Translations under genes and position numbers: made by a program
The notes under the pieces: generated by a model
Told to the model about the DNA's origin: nothing
Databases searched by the model: none
Seen by the model: only the letters and a program-made list of their open reading frames with translations
DNA from: Roseateles_B flavus
Lineage (GTDB): Bacteria > Pseudomonadota > Gammaproteobacteria > Burkholderiales > Burkholderiaceae_C
NCBI RefSeq assembly: GCF_039872765.1
Contig: NZ_JBDPZC010000003.1
Location: 1 to 64,000 of the forward strand
Length of the DNA stretch: 64,000 bases
Direction of reading: 5' to 3'
Part shown: piece by piece, positions 57,651 through 64,000 of the stretch
Numbering within the stretch: the first letter of the stretch is position 1
How the letters are laid out: every line of letters begins with the position of its first letter

Positions 57651-58735
57651 GGGCTGAACTGGATCTGGGCACGCAGGCCGTGCGGTTGATTCTCTGCCAA
57701 ATCCAGCGAGGCCGAGGGTCCGTAGAACACTTGCAGGCGCTCGCGCAGATTGCGCAGGCCCGTGCCCGTGCCCATGGACTGCGCCAGGCCCACGCCGGTA
57801 TCCGTGACTCCCAGCACCACGCGTGCCCCCTGGTGCTCGCCGCTGATCACGATGCGGCCGCCGTCCTCGCTGGGGTCGATGCCATGGCGCACGGCGTTCT
57901 CCACCAGGGTCAGCAGGGCCATGGGTGGGAAGCGCAGGCTGTGCAGCGGGGCGGGCACCTCGATGCTGAACTGCAGGCGGTCGGGCATGCGCAGGTGCAT
58001 GAGGTCCAGGTAGGCGCGCACCAGCCCCAGCTCATCGCCCAGCGTGGCCAGCTCATCGTGCAGCCGGGGCATGGCCGCACGCAGATAGGCGATCAGGCTG
58101 TGCAGCACCGGCGCGGCCTGCGGCGAGCCCGTCTCCACCAGCGCGCGCACATTGGCAAGCGTATTGAAGAGGAAGTGGGGTTCGATCTGCGCCTGCAGCA
58201 GTCGCAGGCGGACATCCAGCGCGCGGCGCTCCAGCTCGCTGCGCTCCAGCTCGAAGCGCAAGGCCTGGGAGCGCGCCTCGGCGTCACGCTGGCGGTACAG
58301 CGCGCCCAGTGCGATCAGGGGCCCCAGCAGCAGCCCCGAACCCACGATCCACTGGAAGCCCAGGATGCGGCCCTCGCTCTGCAGCAGCCGGTCGACATCC
58401 CCGCCCACCGCGGCCAGGTAGACGATGGCCGTGCCCACTGGCACCGCCAGCACCACGACCATCACCTGCAGCAGCCAGCGCTCGATCCAGCGTGGCAGGC
58501 GCCTGGGCCATTGCCCGGCCGCAAGAAAGGCGATCAGCGCCAGGATGGCGACGAACAGCGTCCGGCCCAGCAGGACCGGAAAAGGCGTGATGAAAATGGA
58601 ATTGAGGAAGCCGGCGGCCACGGCGCCCAGGGCCAGGGCGACCCCGACTCGGCGCGGATTCAGCTCGGCAAAGAAGGCGCGCCGGGCTTCAGCATGGCTG
58701 GGCACGGGCGGGCTGGGCATCTTCTCCGATTGCAT
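57647..58735 (-). CDS. LytS-type sensor histidine kinase
   Basis: 362 residues. Four or more membrane segments within about 28-150, then the His_kinase domain with QAQIEPHFLFNTLANVRALVE (phospho-His) and an ATPase domain (LVENAVRHGIDPSEDGG, VTDTGVGL, GTGLRNLRERL). It lacks a recognisable extracellular sensor domain, so the signal may be sensed in the membrane. Forms a two-component system with the LytTR regulator. Confidence 0.93.
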   Translation of the reverse strand: MQSEKMPSPPVPSHAEARRAFFAELNPRRVGVALALGAVAAGFLNSIFITPFPVLLGRTLFVAILALIAFLAAGQWPRRLPRWIERWLLQVMVVVLAVPVGTAIVYLAAVGGDVDRLLQSEGRILGFQWIVGSGLLLGPLIALGALYRQRDAEARSQALRFELERSELERRALDVRLRLLQAQIEPHFLFNTLANVRALVETGSPQAAPVLHSLIAYLRAAMPRLHDELATLGDELGLVRAYLDLMHLRMPDRLQFSIEVPAPLHSLRFPPMALLTLVENAVRHGIDPSEDGGRIVISGEHQGARVVLGVTDTGVGLAQSMGTGTGLRNLRERLQVFYGPSASLDLAENQPHGLRAQIQFSP

Positions 58736-58873
58736 GGAGCGAGACGATAGCCGCCCGTCGCGCCCTCACCAAGGCGCCAGCCCCAAGGAGGCGATGAGCG
58801 ACGGTATGGCAAGCCTGAAATACGCTTGCCCGCGCCAGGGGCGCCCAGGGGTGTCTGGATGTGTCTGGCGTGC

Positions 58874-59152
58874 TCAGGCCGTCACGGCGCCGTAGGGTCT
58901 CTGCAGTGCCCGGCTGCTCACGGCCCGCTGCCCTTCGCGCACCGCGTGGCGCAGGGCTTCCGCCGGGGAGGGCCAGCCGTAGCCACCCGCCATGTTCTCG
59001 TCCCTGAAAACTTCGTGCTGCGGCCGCCCCTGCTCCAGGCGCATCACCACCACGGCGGCCACATAGCCGTAGGCTCGCGTGCGCTCGATGGCGCCAGCGA
59101 AGATCCGGTAGTTCCCGCAGTCGACTTCCTTGAAATGCATGACCAGCTCCAT
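58874..59152 (-). CDS. Small protein of unknown function
   Basis: 92 residues from the ATG at 59152 (88 from 59140): MELVMHFKEVDCGNYRIFAGAIERTRAYGYVAAVVVMRLEQGRPQHEVFRDENMAGGYGWPSPAEALRHAVREGQRAV. The pattern, alternating strands then a helix, suggests a compact alpha-beta domain. The frame extends farther upstream only across the next gene. Family not recognised. Confidence 0.65.
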   Translation of the reverse strand: MELVMHFKEVDCGNYRIFAGAIERTRAYGYVAAVVVMRLEQGRPQHEVFRDENMAGGYGWPSPAEALRHAVREGQRAVSSRALQRPYGAVTA

Positions 59153-59259
59153 CGCGGCCCAGGCTTCAGGCCGCAGTCCCCACTGTCCTCCCGGGCAGGG
59201 GCGAGCAGGGGGACTCTTTAGGGGGCCCCCGAAGGAGGGATAAGCCAGACCAGCCCCCC

Positions 59260-60183
59260 TCAGTCCCGCGGATCCCGCCAGAACAGCGACCCCATGCGCA
59301 GACGCAACTCCTTGAGGCGCCTTCGGCTGCCCTCGTCCAGCCATTGCTCATAGAGGGCCTGCAGCCGTTCGCGCACTCCGGGCTGCGCCAGCAGGCGATC
59401 AATGGCCTGCACGGCGCGCCGCCCGGCCGGGCTGGCGGAGCAGGCGATGTAGGACAGCTGGGATTCGTCCAGCTCCTCCAGCGGCCACCAGGCCAGCTGC
59501 TCGCCGAGCTCGGGCTGCAGGGCCACGAAGTAGCTGAGCTCGAATTCGTAGACCAGGGTGGCGTCCATGGCATGCGCGCGGGCCAGCATGGCCAGCACGG
59601 ACTGGTTGGAGGTGTTCAGCACGAAGCGCTGCACCTGGGCCGCATGGGCACCCAGCATGAGATCCACCATCCCGCCATGGGCTCGATAGCCCACGAGGCC
59701 CAGGCGCACCCCTCGGTCCAGCAGCCCCTGCAGGGACAGCGGCTGCGGGTCGATGCGCGGTGCCGGCGCCAGCGCATGGTCTCTGCGCATGACCACGCCC
59801 ACGGGCAGGAAGCGGAAGATGGCCGAGGTGAAGGCATAGCGCGTCATGCGCGAGGCCGTGCGGCTGAAGGCCGGGCTGCAGACCGCCTGATCCGATTCCC
59901 GCAGCTCGCGGTCCAGGCGTGCGGGCGACACATGCAGGGTCTCGTGGCGGTACGGCGGCAGGCCGGGCTGCAGCACTTCGGCCAGCATGCGGTCCACATA
60001 GCCGCGCCCGCGCAGCGATCCTTCCCGGATGACCATGGGAGCATAGGGCGCCCCCGCCCAGACCAGCCGCTCCGGCGATCCGTTCGACGCCCTGCCCGCC
60101 ACCGGCGCAGCAAGAGGCTCCGCCGCCTGGCACAGCAGCCCGGGCCACGCCAGGGCGAGCAGCAACAACAACTTCAAGGCCAT
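59260..60183 (-). CDS. Periplasmic solute-binding-like protein
   Basis: 307 residues: signal peptide (LLLLLALAWPGLLCQAAE), then a ligand-binding fold similar to the family 3/TIGR02285 type (YAPMVIREGSLRGRGYVDRMLAEVLQPGLPPYRHETLHV). VCSPAFSRTASRMTRYAFTSAIFRFLPVGVVMRRD follows. Related in style to the protein at 32982-33740. No transport genes nearby, so it may be a sensor or an orphan binding protein. Start at 60183; the longer frame runs over the tRNA gene. Confidence 0.85.
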   Translation of the reverse strand: MALKLLLLLALAWPGLLCQAAEPLAAPVAGRASNGSPERLVWAGAPYAPMVIREGSLRGRGYVDRMLAEVLQPGLPPYRHETLHVSPARLDRELRESDQAVCSPAFSRTASRMTRYAFTSAIFRFLPVGVVMRRDHALAPAPRIDPQPLSLQGLLDRGVRLGLVGYRAHGGMVDLMLGAHAAQVQRFVLNTSNQSVLAMLARAHAMDATLVYEFELSYFVALQPELGEQLAWWPLEELDESQLSYIACSASPAGRRAVQAIDRLLAQPGVRERLQALYEQWLDEGSRRRLKELRLRMGSLFWRDPRD

Positions 60184-60458
60184 CGGGCGCGCCTGGCAGG
60201 GAGATCCCAGGGACGATAGAGGATGACAGTCCCTTGCACCACAAAGCGGGCCCGCGCAAACGCCCACCAGGACACAAGTTTTGCACGCCAGACGCGCAGA
60301 AGACCGCTGCCACGATTGCCGTAGACCCGGTGCGCCGGGGCATACGCTTTCCGCCGCTTCCGCCGTTCTTGCCCTGCCCTTGCTGCCCGCGGCCGCATGG
60401 CAGCAAGGGCCATCATCATTGACGGAACCGGATTTCGGAAATGCTGGCCACAAAGCAA
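60184..60458. other. 275-bp upstream region of the solute-binding-like gene
   Basis: No gene seen. It lies between the start of that gene and the tRNA-Ser terminator and presumably holds its promoter; none stands out. Confidence 0.5.
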
Positions 60459-60483
60459 AGAAGCCGGCGCTGGGCCGGCTTCT
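60459..60483 (-). terminator. Terminator of the tRNA-Ser gene
   Basis: Perfect ten-base arms AGAAGCCGGC (60459-60468) and GCCGGCTTCT (60474-60483) around a 5-base loop; on the minus strand TTTGCTTTG follows. It is 24 bases past the tRNA 3' end. Confidence 0.85.
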
Positions 60484-60506
60484 AGGTCCTTGATTCACAA
60501 GGCATC

Positions 60507-60597
<91 letters not shown>

Positions 60598-60694
60598 TGA
60601 TTCGGTGCTCGCGTGGTTGTTTGCGAGTAAGCCCGCTAGTATAGCGACATTTTCCGACCCACCAAGCAATTTCAGCCGGGCAGGCGAAAAAAGT

Positions 60695-61990
60695 TCAGGC
60701 CTTCAGCAGGGCCAAGCCGCCCAGATAGGGGCGCAGCGCTTCCGGCACGGTGATGCTGCCGTCGGCGTTCTGGTAGTTCTCCAGCACGGCCACCAGGGTG
60801 CGGCCGACGGCCAGGCCGGAGCCGTTGAGCGTGTGCACCAGCTCGTTCTTGCCCTGGGCATTCTTGAAGCGGGCCTGCATGCGGCGCGCCTGGAAGGCCT
60901 CGCAGTTCGAGCAGGAGCTGATCTCGCGGTACACGCCCTGCGCCGGCACCCAGACTTCCAAGTCGAAGGTCTTGGCTGCGCCAAAGCCCATGTCGCCCGT
61001 GCACAGGCTCATCACGCGGTAAGGCAGACCCAGCTTCTGCAGGATGGCCTCGGCATGGCCCACCATTTCGTCCAGGGCCTCGTAGCTCTTCTCGGGATGG
61101 ACGATCTGCACCATCTCGACCTTGTCGAACTGATGCTGGCGGATCAGGCCGCGGGTGTCGCGCCCTGCACTGCCCGCCTCCGAGCGGAAGCAGGGGCTGT
61201 GGGCCGTCAGCTTGATGGGCAGCTGGGCCGCATCCAGCACCTGCTCGCGCACGGTGTTGGTCAGCGAGATCTCCGAAGTGGAGATCAGGTACTGCTCCGC
61301 CGCTTCGTCGTCACCGCCGCGCAGCACCCAGAACATGTCTTCCTTGAACTTGGGCAGCTGGCCGGTCCCCTCCAGCACCTCGCGGTTGACGATGTAGGGC
61401 GTGTAGCACTCGGTGTAGCCGTGCTCTGCGGTCTGCACGTCCAGCATGAACTGCGCCAGCGCGCGGTGCAGACGGGCCGCCGGGCCCTTCAGGAAGGTGA
61501 AGCGCGAGCCGCTGAGCTTGGCGCCGGTCTCGAAGTCCAGGCCCAGGGGAGCGCCCAGGTCCACGTGGTCCTTCAGCTCGAAGTCGAAGGTCTTGGGCGT
61601 GCCCCAGCGGCGCACCTCGACATTGCCCGATTCATCGGCGCCCGCGGGCACCGACTCATGCGGCAGGTTGGGCACGCTCATCAGCATGGCGTGCAGCTCC
61701 TGCTGGATGGCGTCCAGGCGCTCGGCGCCGGCCTTCTGCTCGTCGCCGATGCCGCCGACTTCCGCCATCTCGGCCGAGGCGTCCTCGCCCTTGCCCTTCT
61801 TCATGCCGATCTGCTTGGACAGCGCATTGCGGCGTGCCTGCAGCTCTTCGGTGCGGGTTTGCACAGCCTTGCGCTCGGCCTCCAGGGCCTTGAAGCGTTC
61901 GACATCCAGGAAGGTCTGGGGATTCTTGCGGGTCTGCAGACGCGCGATCACGGCGTCCAGGTCCTTGCGCAGCAGGGTCAGGTCAAGCAT
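60695..61990 (-). CDS. serS: Seryl-tRNA synthetase
   Basis: 431 residues: N-terminal coiled-coil tRNA-binding arm (about 1-110), then class II motifs TSEISLTN, PCFRSEAGSAGRDTRGLIRQHQFDKVEM (motif 2) and LNGSGLAVGRTLVAVLENYQNADGSI (motif 3). Charges tRNA-Ser and is needed also for selenocysteine. Followed by tRNA-Ser(CGA), an apt neighbour. Confidence 0.97.
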   Translation of the reverse strand: MLDLTLLRKDLDAVIARLQTRKNPQTFLDVERFKALEAERKAVQTRTEELQARRNALSKQIGMKKGKGEDASAEMAEVGGIGDEQKAGAERLDAIQQELHAMLMSVPNLPHESVPAGADESGNVEVRRWGTPKTFDFELKDHVDLGAPLGLDFETGAKLSGSRFTFLKGPAARLHRALAQFMLDVQTAEHGYTECYTPYIVNREVLEGTGQLPKFKEDMFWVLRGGDDEAAEQYLISTSEISLTNTVREQVLDAAQLPIKLTAHSPCFRSEAGSAGRDTRGLIRQHQFDKVEMVQIVHPEKSYEALDEMVGHAEAILQKLGLPYRVMSLCTGDMGFGAAKTFDLEVWVPAQGVYREISSCSNCEAFQARRMQARFKNAQGKNELVHTLNGSGLAVGRTLVAVLENYQNADGSITVPEALRPYLGGLALLKA

Positions 61991-62092
61991 GGGGGTCCTC
62001 GTCTCAGGGAGGGAATTCTAGGCAGCGGGCCGGCCGACTCAGGCGCGCCCGGGCGAAAAAGGGGCCGTGTGGCCGTCAGGGAGCGGCCAGCG

Positions 62093-63076
62093 TCAAGATC
62101 GGGACGCGGCGTGCTCGGCCATGGACTTGTCGCCCAGGCCCAGGGGCAGCGGGAAGCGCACATGCTCCTCCACGCCCGGCAGGCTGCGCACGGTGGTGGC
62201 ACCCAACGCGCGCAGGCGGGCGATGACGGCCTGCACCAGCACGTCAGGGGCCGAGGCGCCCGCCGTGAGGCCCACGCACTGGCGGCCTTCGAACCAGGCG
62301 GCCTGCAGGTCCTCGGCGCCATCGACCATATAGGCCGGCGTGCCCAGGCGCTCGGCGAGCTCGCGCAGGCGGTTGCTGTTGGAACTGGTGGGGCTGCCCA
62401 CCACGATCACCACGTCCACCTGCGGCGCCAGCAGCTTGACGGCATCCTGGCGGTTCTGGGTGGCGTAGCAGATGTCCTGCTTCTTGGGCTCGCGGACCTG
62501 CGGGAAGTGCCGCTTCACGGCGGCGAGGATCTCGGCGGCGTCGTCCACGCTGAGCGTGGTCTGGGTGACCACGGCCAGGCGGGCGGGGTCCTTCACGCGC
62601 ACATGGGGCACGTCCGCCACCTCTTCCACGAGGTAGATGCCATCGCTGAGCTGGCCCATGGTGCCTTCGACCTCGGGGTGCCCCTTGTGGCCGATCATGA
62701 TGAACTCATAGCCCTCGCGATGCAGCTTGGCCACCTCCACATGCACCTTGGTGACCAGCGGGCAGGTAGCGTCATAGACCTGGAAGCCGCGCTGGGCCGC
62801 CTCCTGGCGCACCGCCTGGCTCACGCCATGGGCGCTGAAGATCAGGGTGGCGCCCGGCGGCACGTCCGCCAGGTCCTCGATGAAGATCGCGCCCTTGGCC
62901 TTGAGGTCGTTGACCACGAAGGTGTTGTGCACGATCTCGTGGCGCACATAGATGGGTGCGCCGAACTTCTGCAGGGCGCGCTCGACGATCTCGATCGCGC
63001 GGTCCACGCCGGCACAGAAGCCGCGGGGCTCGGCCAGCAGAACTTCTCCCAGGGATTGCAGGGCCTGCTCGCTCAT
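62093..63076 (-). CDS. ispH: 4-hydroxy-3-methylbut-2-enyl diphosphate reductase
   Basis: 327 residues with the three iron-sulfur cysteines: EPRGFCAGVDRA, VYDATCPLVTKVH and CVGLTAGAS. The signature VRHEIVHNTFVV follows the first. Makes IPP and DMAPP in the last step of the MEP pathway. The ATG overlaps the fkpB stop (TGATG). Confidence 0.97.
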   Translation of the reverse strand: MSEQALQSLGEVLLAEPRGFCAGVDRAIEIVERALQKFGAPIYVRHEIVHNTFVVNDLKAKGAIFIEDLADVPPGATLIFSAHGVSQAVRQEAAQRGFQVYDATCPLVTKVHVEVAKLHREGYEFIMIGHKGHPEVEGTMGQLSDGIYLVEEVADVPHVRVKDPARLAVVTQTTLSVDDAAEILAAVKRHFPQVREPKKQDICYATQNRQDAVKLLAPQVDVVIVVGSPTSSNSNRLRELAERLGTPAYMVDGAEDLQAAWFEGRQCVGLTAGASAPDVLVQAVIARLRALGATTVRSLPGVEEHVRFPLPLGLGDKSMAEHAASRS

Positions 63077-63519
63077 CACAGCACCCCGATGATCTGGACT
63101 TCGAAGCTCACCGGCTGGCCGGCCAGCGGGTGGTTGAAGTCGAACAGCAGCCAGTCCTCGCCGAGCTCGCGCACCAGGCCGGCGTAGCTGCCCGTGCCGT
63201 CCGGCGTCGGGAACTCGATCACATCGCCCACCGAGTAGGTCTGGTCGGGATCGCCCAGCTCGTCCAGGAGGGCGCGCTTCACGCGCTGCAGCATCTCCGG
63301 GTTGCGTTCGCCAAAGGCCTCGCCGGCAGCCAGCTCGAAACGGGTGTGCGTGCCCTCGGCCAGGCCGATCAGGCGGGCCTCGATGGCCGGCGCCAACTGG
63401 CCGGCGCCCAGGGACAGGGTGGCAGGCTTGTCGTCAAAGGTGTTGACAATGTCGGCACCGTCAGGACCGGCCAGACGGTAGTGCAGGGTTAAAAAGGACC
63501 CTTGTTGGATGAGGTTCAT
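63076..63519 (-). CDS. fkpB: FKBP-type peptidyl-prolyl isomerase (SlpA type)
   Basis: 147 residues, SlpA/FkpB type: FLTLHYRLAGPDGADIVNTFDDKPATLSLGAGQLAPAIEARLIGLAEGTHTRFELAAGEAFGERNPE followed by the insert-in-flap domain and FDFNHPLAGQPVSFEVQIIGV. A folding helper in the cytoplasm, usually encoded with ispH in proteobacteria as here. Confidence 0.95.
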   Translation of the reverse strand: MNLIQQGSFLTLHYRLAGPDGADIVNTFDDKPATLSLGAGQLAPAIEARLIGLAEGTHTRFELAAGEAFGERNPEMLQRVKRALLDELGDPDQTYSVGDVIEFPTPDGTGSYAGLVRELGEDWLLFDFNHPLAGQPVSFEVQIIGVL

Positions 63520-63669
63520 GCTGTCCCGGCGCCCAGGCCGGTCTCTTTGTCGCTGTGGCGGATTTTAGGCTGGACGACAATGCGAGCCCGGCCGAACCCA
63601 CATTCCTTTCAATTCCTTGGTCCAGCGCAAGCTCGCCGCGCCTGGTGCCACGCTGCTTCTTCTGCTCCC

Positions 63670-64000
63670 ATGCTGCATGAACTCCCCGCCGCCGCCCGGC
63701 CCCGCGAGAAGCTGCTGGCCCGCGGCGCCTCGGCCCTCGCCGATGCCGAACTGCTGGCCCTGCTGCTGGGCACCGGGCTCAAGGGCAAGCCCGTGCTGAG
63801 CCTGTCCCAGGAGCTTCTGGACCGCTTCGGCGGCCTGGCCGGGCTCATGCACGCCGACGCCCAGGCCCTCAAGTCCGTCAAGGGCCTCGGGCCGGCCCGG
63901 CGCGCCGAACTGGCCGCCGTCCTCGAGATCGCGGACCGTACCCTTCAATCCCGGCTGCAGCGCAGCTCCAGCTTCGAGGCCCCCCATGCGGTGCGCTCCT
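63670..64000 (+). CDS. radC: RadC-family DNA repair/JAB-domain protein, N-terminal part (cut by right edge)
   Basis: The frame is open from ATG 63670 to the window end (110 codons): MLHELPAAARPREKLLARGASALADAELLALLLGTGLKGKPVLSLSQELLDRFGGLAGLMHADAQALKSVKGLGPARRAELAAVLEIADRTL. This is the helix-hairpin-helix N-terminal part of RadC; the metalloprotease-like JAB/MPN domain would lie beyond the edge. Divergent from fkpB across a 150-bp gap. Confidence 0.93.
   Translation, partial: MLHELPAAARPREKLLARGASALADAELLALLLGTGLKGKPVLSLSQELLDRFGGLAGLMHADAQALKSVKGLGPARRAELAAVLEIADRTLQSRLQRSSSFEAPHAVRS

Overview
The window reads as a high-GC Betaproteobacterium of the Burkholderiales. It has the housekeeping order serS-ispH-fkpB with a divergent radC, a glucokinase fused to an RpiR-type regulator, a PEP-CTERM protein and an aerobic CoA-thioester anthranilate route. 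A Roseateles/Mitsuaria/Rubrivivax-like member is my best guess, from gene content only. Most of the sequence is visibly GC-rich; the main exceptions are the left-hand biosynthetic border (about 11.43-12.35 kb) and a few promoter regions.

1-12.4 kb: a minus-strand non-ribosomal lipopeptide cluster cut by the left edge. In transcription order it holds a VOC/glyoxalase-fold protein, a fatty-acyl-AMP ligase with a carrier domain, an NRPS (docking-C-A-PCP), a SyrD/PvdE-type export ABC transporter, a large lipoprotein of unknown function, and a second NRPS (docking-C-A...) that continues off the window. The first adenylation domain appears to lack the Asp that normally holds the alpha-amino group, so its substrate is an open question.

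12.4-31 kb: mixed chromosomal genes. These include a GST, a YciI-like protein, DUF488, an FMN reductase, an S33 peptidase-like lipoprotein and a sugar-uptake block (TonB-dependent receptor, glucokinase, and a divergent glucokinase-RpiR fusion). All three sugar genes have related TGTA...TACA palindromes upstream. There follow a DUF2520 protein, a subtilase gene that has lost most of its catalytic core and lacks an ATG/GTG start, gcdH with a divergent LysR regulator, a PEP-CTERM protein, and a scar made of the 3' ends of two other genes.

31-37.4 kb: a lipase-like hydrolase, two small exported proteins (one a solute-binding protein) and a 1201-residue Ig-domain lipoprotein.

37.7-54.1 kb: a tryptophan/anthranilate catabolic locus. 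The plus-strand operon kynB-kynU-kynA converts tryptophan to anthranilate. The divergent 13-gene minus-strand operon encodes 2-aminobenzoyl-CoA monooxygenase/reductase, SDR, MarR regulator, enoyl-CoA hydratase, acyl-CoA dehydrogenase, CoA ligase, a LivKHMGF uptake system, a thioesterase and a RidA protein. The 213-bp divergent region has a near-consensus promoter and candidate operators.

54.2-64 kb: a small secreted peptide, an M24 aminopeptidase, a one-helix membrane protein, a LytS/LytTR two-component pair, a second solute-binding-like protein, tRNA-Ser(CGA), serS, ispH, fkpB and the start of radC (cut by the right edge).

Across the window, a 15-mer (GCAAGACCTGACCCC or its complement) occurs four times exactly plus near copies, and a roughly 63-bp multi-hairpin element sits just 3' of two genes of the anthranilate operon.
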